From positions 2,232,001-2,296,000 of the forward strand of contig JAOWCC010001368.1 in assembly GCA_030867875.1 (NCBI GenBank): a stretch of 64,000 nucleotides of DNA, given 5' to 3'. A program made the position numbers and the translations under genes. The notes below the pieces were generated by a model. It was not told the DNA's origin, made no database searches, and worked only from the letters and a program-made list of their open reading frames with translations. How positions within the stretch are numbered: position 1 is the first letter of the stretch; every line of letters begins with the position of its first letter. Shown in pieces: positions 22,442 to 35,200 of the stretch. Source of the stretch: Actinernus sp. WN-2022 (Eukaryota; Cnidaria; Anthozoa; Actiniaria; Actinernidae).

Positions 22442-22934
22442 TTTATTTTGTCAGTTTAAATTGCCGATGCAATTAATCGCCGTCTTACACCACTTGACTA
22501 GTTGTATTACAAATTTACCCAGCACCAACGATAAGACCACAACGTTAAAAGGGGGAAATTATTGCGCTCTCTTAGACCGTCTAGATAAGACCATGTGTGA
22601 AATGCGCTCGGGTCCGGAGACTTAACACTTCAGGACAAACACAACGGATTAATTTGAGACTACCAGCCACGTAAGTTCTGAACACAACTCAGCCATACAC
22701 AAAAATTATTTGAATCTCAGCTGAACAATTGGGCCTTAATATCCTGGGTGCCAGAGGTTCTACAGCCCTCTCTAAGCCAAAGTTTATGATAGGCATCGAC
22801 CCTAAACTTTGGCTAGAACCTCTGGCACCCAGGGTACGGCCTGGAAGGACCTAGATGAATCTACGAACTCCTAACTAAAGTATCAGCAGTCTACGGACCC
22901 AGTTCACATTTACTGCTTTCCATAAAATCGCAGT
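22442..22934 (-). other. Vigilin 3' UTR with poly(A) signal and embedded hairpin
   Basis: No splice sites or ORFs interrupt the roughly 490 nt after the vigilin stop. On the minus strand AATAAA occurs at 22447-22442. A second AATAAA-like word lies near 22247. At 22743-22833 a hairpin element (arms CCTGGGTGCCAGAGGTTCTA and AAGCCAAAGTTTA with their complements) would be part of the mRNA. Confidence 0.5.
22743..22833. mobile_element. 91-bp foldback MITE in the vigilin 3' UTR
   Basis: Perfect outer arms of 20 bp (CCTGGGTGCCAGAGGTTCTA / TAGAACCTCTGGCACCCAGG). Inner arms are AGCCAAAGTTTA / TAAACTTTGGCT around a loop of about 17 nt. Confidence 0.85.
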
Positions 22935-23285
22935 TTAGCGGCGCTGTCCCCAGACTGTGTTCTTCGGAGCCACGGTACTACCAATGGAAGGGAAATCCAG
23001 CGTGTTGGTTGTGTCAGGCGGTGGCGGTTGCTGGGGGTGTTTCTGATGCTGTTGTTGGGGTTGTGGTTGTTTTTGTTGTGGTTGTTTTTGTTGTGGTTGT
23101 TTTTGTTGTGGTTGTGGTTGTGGTGGTGGTGGTTGTTTGGGGCGTGACTGGTTCCACGGGGCGTCGCGCACGACGAACCCCTGGCCAGCACTTTGGGGGG
23201 GTGGGCTGGAGGAGGTTTTGCTCGGAGGATTCATATAGTAACTGATGGCGTCATACTCTTCAATCTCCTCCTTCACGTCTTGCAT
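22935..23285 (-). CDS. HDLBP: Vigilin exon 20: Q/P-rich C-terminal tail
   Basis: 116 codons plus TAA. Starts MQDVKEEIEEYDAISYYMNP, then the conserved GQGFVVRDAPW block. A low-complexity Gln/Pro/Lys stretch of about 45 residues (repeating QQKQP) follows, then the conserved FPSIGSTVAPKNTVWGQRR terminus. The Q/P stretch is absent from human vigilin; the flanking blocks match. Its antisense reads as a poly-Val frame, which is an artefact. Confidence 0.96.
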   Translation of the reverse strand: MQDVKEEIEEYDAISYYMNPPSKTSSSPPPQSAGQGFVVRDAPWNQSRPKQPPPPQPQPQQKQPQQKQPQQKQPQPQQQHQKHPQQPPPPDTTNTLDFPSIGSTVAPKNTVWGQRR

Positions 23286-26200
23286 CTGAAGAGTGAAATA
23301 ATACATTATTTTGTGACGAGCTATGATTGGTTAGTTTGCCGTCCAGTACTTCTCATACGGATAAATGAAAACTCACTTGCTCGGCATGTACTGTAAATCA
23401 ATCCTCATTTTCCGTACTTAGCCTGCAATGCAGGCGTTTCTAGTGGTTGTTTTTTTATTCACTTCGCCCGCAAAATAGAACAAGCTCGCTTCGCTCAAGA
23501 ACCACAGGGAAGAGCAGAATGGGGCGAGTAGTATAGGAGGGACCGAGAAAGCCTTCTTTTTTTGGGTGTTATGCTAATTTTTAAGGCGCTCTCATTAATT
23601 CAATGACGTCACGGTTCTATTGTCTTGCACTCATGAATAAAATGATGATTTTTAAGGTGTAATGCTAATTTTTAAGGCGCTCATGAATAAAATGGGGGTG
23701 AATAAATTATCTTTTGTCTTTCCGCATGAACAAAGTGCGGCGCGCTCATGAATAAAGTGTGGTGGTTTCTCATTATCTATTGTTCCTTTGGATGAGGTCA
23801 TCGATCTATTCGGGCATGTTTTGCTAAAGCCTATTGTTTGGGGTCGTCTCTAAAACTAGGAGCGATCGGCCCTGAAACCATTCGAAGTCGAATGAAAAAA
23901 GTAATAAATATCTCGCAATATCTAAACCCCTTTGTAGCGTAAATAGTAAGAACAAACTACTCGTGATAGGCTCTAAACTGTCTTTATTATTTTCCTTTAC
24001 AGTTAATAACTCGTAAGATAATTGTATACAAAATCCACTGTGACTCATAAGAGCAACTTTGCTATTGTTCTTAGGGATTAGCGATAACCGAAGAGCCTAT
24101 CGTTTTGAGGAAAACTCTTGTGATGCAAATTCTTCTCTAAAACTGAACTATAATTACCATGCGAATAAAAACAAACCACCAGATAAATTAAACAAAGTTT
24201 ATTCAATCTCCAAAACACCAATTTACAGTTCGTTTTCCTTATAGTCGCGTAGTTGATAACTTTCTTATTTCTCAGTTCTTGGGTTGATATAATGTACCGT
24301 GTTACAAGATTACACTGATTTATGTTTCATTGATTTTTTTCTTGTTGACAAATGCTGCTTAACTTGGATAAGCTAACAATTAGAAGGGGAAAACAAATAG
24401 TTTGTCATTTCCAGGCTACACTCTATTCGTAAAGAATAAAACACGCGTTATCGTTGTTTTAGGTTATTTTCCAAACTAGACCGAAGAGATATTTACCATA
24501 TCTGAAAGAATACCAAGACAGCCACCTGTCTATCGTTTAAAGGACTATCATGGATAACTTTTAGAAGGAACATTTTACGAAGCCGAGTTACAGAGAGTCG
24601 AAAAGCAAGATTTCTTGTTGCTGCTTACTGATTGCTTATATTAAAACGATGACAAGAGTAAGAATATTTTTAAAGACATTTATTAATAGAAATCGACTTA
24701 ATAAAACTTATTTCTAAAAGGTACAAATGCATTGTTCATCACGGGAACACTCTGTTCCGGAATAGGTTGTTTTTGGAATTGTTTATTCAACAAGAATTTT
24801 TGGTGGTGAATTGCAGCCTCGGTCGCTTCTTGCCACCATAATCTCCATGTTCATCAAGTTTTGCTTTGTTTCCAAGATTTTTCGGAAATCAGGATCTTTT
24901 CTTAAGTTGTGAATCCATTTCATATCTTCGAACAACACTTCTCTTAGTTCTTTTCTATAGGCAGGAACCAAAGCATTACTGGCTTTGATTTCAGCAACTT
25001 CATGACTATCCCCATCGTGTTCATACTTTTGAACCAACGCTTCCCAATCTTCCTGGTGCCGTTCTTTAGCTTCGTTTCGAATTCTTTCCCAAACATCCTG
25101 TTCTCCGTCATAACTATTATCAGTGGAGTCCGTGCTCTTCTGAGATTCAGAGCTTTGATAAGAGTCTTCAGTCATTTCATCATCTGAGTTGGAACGATTA
25201 GCAGCCATCGTTTATATCTTTACTCTTCAAGGATCGGGAGTATAATGTCAGACCCTTAAAAGTTTCCAACTTTATAGAAAACAAATTGGTGTGGTCACTA
25301 AGTTGAACAAATTTAGCTAAGGTCTCTCAGTTAGACCAATATTATAAGCAGGATTCCTAACCAACATATTTTCCATTATCAACAACTGGATTTACATTCG
25401 TCGACAAAAACTTTCTTTTTTGAAGTTTCGCTTCTTGTAAATATGGTTTACGTTCTTGAATTGATAATCTATGGAATTGTGCCAAGTGGTTGGATAATTT
25501 AACAAGATACTTTGATCCACAATTAGGTACAGGGCAGTTTTTCAAAGTCCGATTTTCCATGTTCACTCGTTGAAAGTTAGTATCAAATAGCACAAATCTA
25601 ATTGATCGTCCCTTTTATCTCCTTTCATCCCTTTTGTCGCCTTTCGTCCCTCTTTTTTTCGTTTTGAAATAAAAAAAAGAGATAAAAAAGAAAAAGGCGG
25701 GACAAGAGGCGACAAAAGGGATAAAAAGGATGAACGGAGATAGCTATATCCGAATGTGAACACGTCTCTTGTCAGTAGGCCCTTTCATCCCTCTTGTCGC
25801 TTTTCGTCCTTCTTTTTTTCGTTTTGAAATGTGTTGTTCGAAGATATGAAATGGATTCACAGCTTAAAGACCCTGTGTCCGAGCCCATGGTGCTTTGCGC
25901 GCGCAAATCATTTTCGCAGGCTACGAAAATCAGAAAGATCGTTGTTGTTATGTGACTCGCGAATCTTTCGAAATCCATCCCTAGTTTGGGCCATCGTGTA
26001 ATTATTCATAGGTATATATGCTTAACGGACTTTATTTTATCTTAACATTTGTATATATACTTTTTAAAATGAAATTTTAGTTCGAATATTTCTTCGAACC
26101 CGGTCTAGAGTGGCGAGTAGAGGAATGCCGGAGAAAGGACCGAAAGGACAGCGAGGCGAAGTGACTCGACAAATAATCCTTCAGCAGTCCACATTTTACT

Positions 26201-29200
26201 TTCTCTAGGTCTACAAGAGAACACTTGTGGTTCAAAAGGACTACTACGTGAGTTTCCCGGGGATTTGCTGCACTAAGGGACCGGCGGGCTTCGTTGGAAA
26301 TACAAAACACAAAGCAACCACTTCTGGTATCAAGAACATTCGTAATTATAATTTCGCACGGCTAAGCTCCACTGAGGTGTTACGACTTATCTGTATATCT
26401 GTATATGTTTTGCATTTTTATTAGCAGAGAAAGCAATGTCCTTAACCTTTTTTTCTTCATCCTCCAGTATGTCCAGAAAGTCTTGCTACCAAAACTACGA
26501 TCGCGGGTCAAACTCCAATCTGCCGAGTTCAGCTGTTACTTCGCTGTGAGTTTGACTCGAGTGCGAGTACGACATTTCATTTTGCACTCAAAATATATCA
26601 TTCGCAAGGAAAGTAGAGATCTTCAAATACAGCTAAGCAATACTGGAGACTTGAAAACAAGGTAACAAGAGTATGTGTTTGCTTGTAGAGTTGTGAAAAG
26701 TCGCACTCAAAAATCAAATTAGAATCTAAAGACTGGCTTCCTGCCGAGTACTGTTCAAATCCGAAGCATCCGGGGAAAATTCGTGGGCTCGAGTGTGTTT
26801 TTAATCCGGTAGAAATTATGAAATTCGTTATCCAAAGTGTATGCGTACTTCTTTTATGAAATTTATAAACAATCGAGAGCATTTTAGTTCGCCTAAAAGC
26901 TGGCCTTTAATTTATGCGGCCGTTGATAAACAAACTAATCATAACATTGGCGCAAAGCACCATGGGCTCGGACACAGGGTCTTTAAGAAAAGATCCTGAT
27001 TTCCGAAAAATCTTGGAAACAAAGCAAAACTTGATGAACATGGAAGATTATGGATGGCAAGAAGCGACCGAGGATGCAATTCACCACCGAAAATTCTTGT
27101 TGAATAAACAATTCCAAAAACAACCTATTCCGGAACAGAGTGTTCCCGTGATGAACAATGCATTTGTACCTTTTAGAAATAAGTTTTATTAAGTCGATTT
27201 CTATTAATAAATGTCTTTAAAAATATTCTTACTCTTGTCATCGTTTTAATATAAGCAATCAGTAAGCAGCAACAAGAAATCTTGCTTTTCGACTCTCTGT
27301 AACTCGGCTTCGTAAAATGTTCCTTCTAAAAGTTATCCATGATAGTCCTTTAAACGATAGACAGGTGGCTGTCTTGGTATTCTAACAGATATGGTAAATA
27401 TCTCTTCGGTCTAGTTTGGAAAATAACCTAAAACAACGATAACGCGTGTTTTATTCTTTACGAATAGAGTGTAGCCTGGAAATGACAAACTATTTGTTTT
27501 CCCCTTCTAATTGTTAGCTTATCCAAGTTAAGCAGCATTTGTCAACAAGAAAAAAAACAATGAAACATAAATCAGTGTAATCTTGTAACACGGTACATTA
27601 TATCAACCCAAGAACTGAGAAATAAGAAAGTTATCAACTCCGCGACTATAAGGAAAACGAACTGTAAATTGGTGTTTTGGAGATTGAATAAACTTTGTTT
27701 AATTTATCTGGTGGTTTGTTTTTATTCGCATGGTAATTATAGTTCAGTTTTAGAGAAGAATTTGCATCACAAGAGTTTTCCTCAAAACGATAGGCTCTTC
27801 AGTTATCGCTAATCCCTAAGAACAATAGCAAAGTTGCTCTTATGAGTCACAGTGGATTTTGTATACAATTATCTTACGAGTTATTAACTGTAAAGGAAAA
27901 TAATAAAGACAGTTTAGAGCCTATCACGAGTAGTTTGTTCTTACTATTTACGCTACAAAGGGGTTTAGATATTGCGAGATATTTATTACTTTTTTCATTC
28001 AACTTCGAATGGTTTCAGGGCCGATCGCTCCTCGTTTTAGAGACGACCCTAAACAATAGGCTTTAGCAAAACATGCCCGAATAGATCGATGACCTCACCC
28101 AAAGGAACAATAGATAATGAGAAACCATCACACTTTATTCATGAGAGCGCCGCACTTTGTTCATGCGGAAAGACAAAAGATAATTTATTCAACCTTATTT
28201 TATTCATGAGATCCTTAAAAATTAGCATAACACCTTAAAAATCTTATTTTATTCATGAGTGCAAGACAATAGAACCGTGACGTCATTGAATTAATGAGAG
28301 CGCCTTAAAAAATAGCATAACACCCTAAAAAAGGGGGCTAATTCGGTCCCTCCTATACTACTGGGGCGAGTACAAAAATGCGAGAGAATGGGGGAGGGGT
28401 TAGGTTCCCTTCGCTTTTCTTTCCCTTCTCCCCTCCTACTTCCTTTATGGTCCTCGCCCCATTCTTCCCTCGTTATATATGGCGGTTTCCCAAATAGAAA
28501 GCCTGCCTTGTAGGCTAGTACTAGCCTGAAGTTCAGCCGCCTCCTCTGGTTCGTTCCCTGGTGTGTCGAGATCTTGCTCCAAGCCATGCATTCTTTGTAA
28601 ATTTTACACTTTTGAAAAGCCGTTTTCTCCAAAACTATTCAACATATCAATGGTATTTACAAAGTGTGACATTCTCTTTCTATTGATAGAGTCGGTTTGT
28701 TGTACGACTCATGACTTATGCTAATGAGGCAAATGAAAACAATGACGTCATCAACGATCGCCCTAACTGTGACATTGAAACGGCTTCCCTATTGTTTGTG
28801 TCCTTCTGAGCCAATCAAATTAGAGTTAAGGTTACAGACATGCCGTATTCTTGTCCCAATTACTTACGTATTCCTCCTCAAGAAGCAAGAGTTGTTCCTT
28901 AGCTTCCTCGACGTCTGGTTCGTGTCCTGAGATGACCACGGGCTCGCTGGTGTTCAGCCGCGGGAAGCGAATGTCAACTTTGTACGTCTCCATAAACTTA
29001 CGAATCGCACGTCCCTTGGCTCCAATCAGACGGCGATGGATGCGAGCATCAATGTTCACCTCCACGCTGACTTGTTCCTCCTGAGAAAGCAAATAACATC
29101 ACAATCCTCAATCAAAGTCCGATACACTACGTTTGCAAGATTTCTAACCTGCCATTTTCGTTCAGGCATCAACATTTTGGTGTAGTTTTTGTTTCAAAAT

Positions 29201-32200
29201 CTGGAATCTTAATTTCCGAGTAAACCATATTTCTCAGTACATGTTAGGCGCTAACAGTGATGGTCTCATGGTGCTAACATCACTGGGCAACACATGAAAA
29301 CGAACCCGCAGAAACATTAGAGTTCATAAGGGCAGGAATTGCTCAACTGATACCAAAAATGCCCTTGGCCGCTAAAGGACTGGAAACTAGTAAAAAAAGA
29401 TATGTTTTTGCAATGACAATGCTACTTTACAACAATCGCATTGGCTAATTTTCATCGGCAATACCAGGACCGACGGGCGGCCGCTAAGACGGCTCATGGA
29501 TACACAGCTGACCATGTTATGACGAAAATCATTGTCAATATTAAGACAGACACAACAAACTAACTTCTATGTTTACTACCATTTGCGAGCTCCCGTTAAG
29601 CGTGAACCTTTACCGCGTTCGTTTTTGTTTGAAACCTAGACGTCTGGCGGCCCAAACCTTTGCAATTAAATCGGCAAACTAATTAGTTTCGAGTGTGGGA
29701 AATATGCTAGTCATGAAGTTGCTAGTTGCGAATCCAAAATCCTAACCCTACATTTAAAAATACCCTAACCGTCAACAACGGGTGCTCACTCATTTAGCTC
29801 ACTGAATTGATGGTGTTTAGAGCTAGTCGCTAATGAGTTTTTGGGGCTAGATCACTAAACAACACATGCTTCTTCGTTCTCCCTATACATATGAACTAAT
29901 GTAAATCCTAACCCTACATTTAAAAATACCCTAACCGTCAACAACGGGTGCTCACTCATTTAGCTCACTGAATTGATGGTGTTTAGAGCTAGTCACTAAT
30001 GAGTTTTTAGGGCTAGATCACTAAACAACACATGCTTCTTCGTTCTCCCTATACATATGAACTAATGTAAATCCTAACCCTACATTAAAAAATACCCTAA
30101 CCGTCAACAACGGGTGGCTAACTAATTTAGGGTGTTAAGAGCTAGTCACTAATTTTGGGTTTTGTAAATACATCACCGCTAATCCTAACCCTACATTTAC
30201 AAATACAACTAGCAACTTCATGACTAGCAATATACCTGTACCCATTAGTTTCAACCTTGATGTTGAAAACCTTTGATGTCGTCTACCGTCGTGAAACTCA
30301 GAGTAGGCCAAGAAACAGTTGTTGTCTTGCATCTCTCATAATTCTGAGCATCCAAAACTTTAACTTGAACCGACATTTCTATGATTTAGCACATAGCGCA
30401 AAGGAAAATCTAGCTGAAAAGTTTCCAAACCTGAATCCCACGCTGCTGAAACGTGAAGGCGGGACATCTCAAAGGTGGTCAACATCGCAGTTTAATTGCA
30501 AAGGTTTGTGCCGCCAGACGTCTAGTTTCAAACATAAACGAACGCGGAAAAATGTTCACGCTTAACGGTAGCTTGCAAGTGATAGTAATTGCACTCACCA
30601 ATTCCTTGACGATCTTAAATATGGCATCGCGCGCGGCCTCGCAGTTGCGCTCATATCCCGTGAGGCCAATCTTATCCACGTCCTCCTCGGCCGCGTCAGT
30701 TGGAGGGAACTGGATGTTCACGTCGTACTGTTTACGGATGTTGGTGATCACAAGACCCTTCTTGCCTATGATCTTGGGGTGGTAGCATCTGTCCACAACG
30801 ATGTCTAGCTTAAAGTTACGCAACGCCTGTCAGAAGAACAGTAACGGTTAGATATACACGTCTTCTAAGATAAGGAGATAAAGCCGTAGGACTTAGTCAA
30901 CAGAGAGCCATGTGGGAGTGTCTATGTGTAGCCGTTAAAGTTGATCTAATTTTAAAATGCTTTCGAAATGAGATATAATGACATTTTCCGTTTGTCAACA
31001 TCTTATCTCTTCCCAGAGATATTCAGGTTTTTGTAATATGCAAATGGTTGACCTATGACGTCAAATTGTTTGCACAGCCTGGAGACAAATCACAAAATGA
31101 AGAATATCTCTACAAATATTGAATAAAAGTTACTGAAACTTTGCACACGTATGACACTTTGGAAAGTACACATCATTGTGCAAATTATGGTGTCATGGAA
31201 ACTCTCATGGCCCCACGCACCTTTCACCTTGAACATAAAATTCCAATTTCTTTCCTCAAAAAAATCAGTTGTTTAAACTACTCACATACAATGCCTTTAT
31301 TGTTCCGTATCATATTTTGGACCCACATCAAAAAAATGTGTTTGACAAAGGAGATATTAGGGAAGTTTGTGTTATTTGTAGAGGAAGCCTGGGGCCAGAA
31401 TGTTTCCATGGCAACATCATAACATGCCCTCAATAAGTCCCTCCCGACGGTAATGAGGGTGGGTTAACTAGCTACACCGCGTAGGCTAAGTGGGAGATGA
31501 CCGAGTCAGTTCATGTTAGTGGTAAACGAGTTACCCCCTTATGAATAAAGTACTTTACTTTTAAAGGAAAACCTGGCTGTTGGAAAAAAATGCCGTTAAA
31601 TTGTTGGCAATAAGGACTAAATTGGAAATTTGCTGAAAAACTGGAATTGTAATCATTTTAATAAATACTTAACATGTTCACTAAAATGACTTTTCTTTAT
31701 TAACAACTCGGAGACTGTGTATATTCTCTATATATCAATGTTGCTGTGATAGAAAGGCGCCATGGAGGATAATGCATTAATGAGATGACGTCTATCCAGG
31801 AATCGACCCAGGCTTGTACTTACCCGGTCATGGGTCAGGAAACGATTTAAAACAATCGTAGAACAGAGTATTCTCTGTAAACCAAAATGTTCTTCACATA
31901 AGTACTCAAAACTTGATGTAGAATCGGTATTTATGATATATATATAAACGTTAGGTGCACTTCAACCTCTGAAGGGCCCTTTTATTGCTTACCCGGTCCT
32001 CGTTCTCATTCTCTATATCAGCCACCTTCTTCTCTAGTGCCTCCATGGCCCTAAGCACGTTGGACTTTGGACCGACGACTTTCACGACATCAGACTCGTC
32101 CTTGGCTGGAGGGATGGCAATGTTGACGTTAAATTCCTCCATCATGCGGCGTACATTAGCCCCCTTCGCGCCGATGATGAAGCGGTGATGGTCGTACGGA

Positions 32201-35200
32201 ATGTGGATCTGTTCTGTGATTGGCACCAAATCCTACAAGTCATCATGTATGTTGTGAGATACGGTTCGACAACTTTCAGATATGTTATTACATCGAGCTT
32301 TGGACATTCGTTCCCTTTTGATGACTTTTTCTCATTCCCGGAGATTCAAAAGTAAATGTCGTGGCGGCCATGTTTGTTGACCTAACCCACACGGCGGAAA
32401 GACGTTGTTCCGCTGACCGATAAGAACGCAGGTTCTGGGGTGGAGATTCTTCAAATACAAATTGGGTTAAGTTTCAGAGGGCTTAATTTTTTTTTCGTCA
32501 ATAATTTTCTAACACAGCGAGTTACAAATCGATAAAACTTAAACCTGTTTTAGGCTATGCTTTAAAGTAGGTTTGTTGTTTTTAACGAAACTTTTCACAG
32601 ACCTAAAAACACGAGTGATTGATCAATAGCCATGATCTATTAGAGTACATATGACGTCACAAGGTCACGTAAATGCTGTTTTGCTGGATAAGCTCACTAA
32701 TTATTGTATAAAACAAACATATTCAATTCTGCCGTGCGTCTGTCCTATTATACTTGAGATGCACAGATAACGTCACAACGTGAAGAGAACATCAGTGACT
32801 CGACTGCGTCTCGTAGCGCACTTCTTTGTGTGACGTCATCTGTGTTGTGACGTCATCTGTGCATCAATAAGAGGACACAGAATGGAATGTGTTTGTTGCT
32901 AACTGATGGTGCCGTACCAGAAGGTCAGTTTTAGCAGTATCTGCGTTCTCCTTCTTGCCCGTGATGATGATGACGTCACATTTCCTCGGGCTGATGATGC
33001 TCTCATCACCTTCACCAGTACCATTGATGACAGGCTCCTCGCTGGGTGTCTCGCGGTCTGGGAACTTGATCTGCACGCCATTCCTGTGATAAAAAAATCC
33101 AATGTTGGAGTAAGATACGACGACTACCACCAGCAGCAGCACTGTACCCTGGGTAATAGTGTCGTAAAGTGTGATGTCACGAATTTGCAAATTTCTGAAT
33201 TTTAACTTTTGGTCCATCGATATTGAAAGACCAACTCAAAAGAATGTTGCACACCAAAATTGAGGTGAATTGGTTAAAATGCGGCTGAGATATGGGCAGC
33301 TGAATACAAAATTTTCTTTAACAAATCACTACGAGACTGCGAGCTCGAGCTTTCTATCGGTAAGAGGAATGGTTCTTTACAATTTAGCTATCGACTTACA
33401 TGTATAGAGAAAAACTGGTAAAAAAACATAAAATACGCAATTTTCTAATTATTGATTTGGCAGAAGGCAATTTCGAAGAACGAGCGTGCGCTATCAGTCG
33501 TTACCATAACCCAGCCGTCACGAGTCTATTGGGAAACTCGCCATCTGATTGGCTAGCCAGGCACGGTCTATTATACAAATAGACTGTCCGTCGAGGAACT
33601 ATCGGCTGTTAGTTGCCCGCGGGTATTTGATGTTCTTAAAACAAATATAACGTTCGAGGGCTTATATGCTAGTTTTAAGAACATCAAATTTCCAAGGAAA
33701 ACTATCAGCCGATAGGTCCGAGACACACACAGTCTATTTGAGTTATTGTTCAACACAAAATTGTTATTCGTGCTCAGCGGGTACTATCGCCTGATAGTTT
33801 GCATCCGCGGACGACAACTATCACGTCACGTGATCGCTTTTGCCCAATGAGAGCGCGCCAAAATTTTGTGGTGAACTATAACGCCTGATAGTATGCATCC
33901 ACGGACGACAACTATCACCTCACGTGATCACTTTTAGCCAATGAACGCGCGCCAAAATTTTGTAGTGAACTATAATAATCGATAGTCCGATCTGCATGCG
34001 CGCTAAGACAAAAATCACTTAAAATGTGCATTTTTGCTAGTTTTTCATGATGAGGATATCAACTGGATTTTAGGAAATTGTACAAATGATGATACGCCTG
34101 ATGTAAAGGTATACGCCCCTACGTCTTGCCAGTGGTCGATATGTCACTCATACACATCAGCAGCGGTATAACAATTGGCTAAAGTGAACAAGTTGCACCG
34201 TAAATTTGTTGTCGGTCGACCACTTACCGACCACGTACCGACCACGTATTTACGGTGCAACTTGTTCACTAAAGCCATAACAAATACTTCTATTGCGGCA
34301 GAAATGGCGGTAAATACGCGTTATTCATACGTGGTGAGATCTTTGAGATCTGCAAACCGAGATCTCTACCATGAACTGGCTACTGTCATCTCAAAGATCA
34401 CCTTAATTCGACATTTTTGTAAAGTTAACACTAGGATAGACTTTTGTACGGGATTTTGTAGTCATGCATACACCTAATTTGCATAATGTCAAAGTTAAGG
34501 AGAAATAATCCTCTCTAAAAGATGTTTGTGTAAGTAAACTGTAGAAATTTTAAACCGAAGTGGTATTTCCGAGGCTCTGTACGTATGACATACATAGAGG
34601 ATATTACATGGCCGCGCAGAGATTCGAGTGTTGATGAAATATCTTACGAGTGAGCACAGCGAACGAGTAAGATATTTCATCAACACTCGAAGATAAAATT
34701 CGTATCTCCAAGCGGCCATGTAATGTTCTGTTTAATATATAATTATCGATGAAATACCAGTTTCATCTCTTAACTAAAAAGGTTAGAAATCTTTGAAAGC
34801 CAGTCATATTTTCAAAAGTGACATCTTCACGTGTGAAGATATCACTTTTTAGAAAGAAATATACACTGGTATTTCATAGATAATTATATGTTAAAAAGTT
34901 TATTAATTCCATCCTTAATATCCTTTTTTAATATCCTTTCGATTTCAAAACTTTCCAAGTGTTGATTACTAGGTGCTCTTTGAGATGACCTGTTACTTTC
35001 ATGTTAGGGATCCCAGTTTGCTGATATCAACAAAATCATCAGGTGTGAATAAGGTGTATACCTTGCTGTGACTTCCTGCACGTTGACACCCTTAGCTCCC
35101 ATGATAGCGCGATGGAACTCCTGTGGAATAACACACTCTATGGTCACCATGGACTGCAGGTCTTGCACAATATCCATGATGCGAGCTTTGGCTCCTTCAA

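Larger units (their letters stand above)
23414..28521. mobile_element. 5.1-kb inverted-repeat element with cargo ORFs in the last vigilin intron
   Basis: The ends pair as GTACTTAGCCTGC...GCAGGCG on the left and GCCTG...GTAGGCTAGTAC on the right. Arms of about 1.4-1.5 kb follow (left 23414 to about 24905, right about 26982 to 28521), with shared words such as GTCCCTCCTATACTACT and GAATAGATCGATGACCTCA. A further inverted match links 25862-25902 to about 26951-26985, so the left arm really extends to about 25902 and the right arm lacks about 960 bp. The left arm encodes a C2H2 ORF and an acidic ORF on the minus strand. The right arm keeps the 3' end of the acidic ORF. The unmatched centre (25903-26950) has no recognised gene. 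No target duplication or transposase was found. Confidence 0.85.

Noticed and set aside
23009..23245. Plus-strand poly-Val frame
   Set aside because: It is the antisense of the Gln/Pro-rich vigilin tail.
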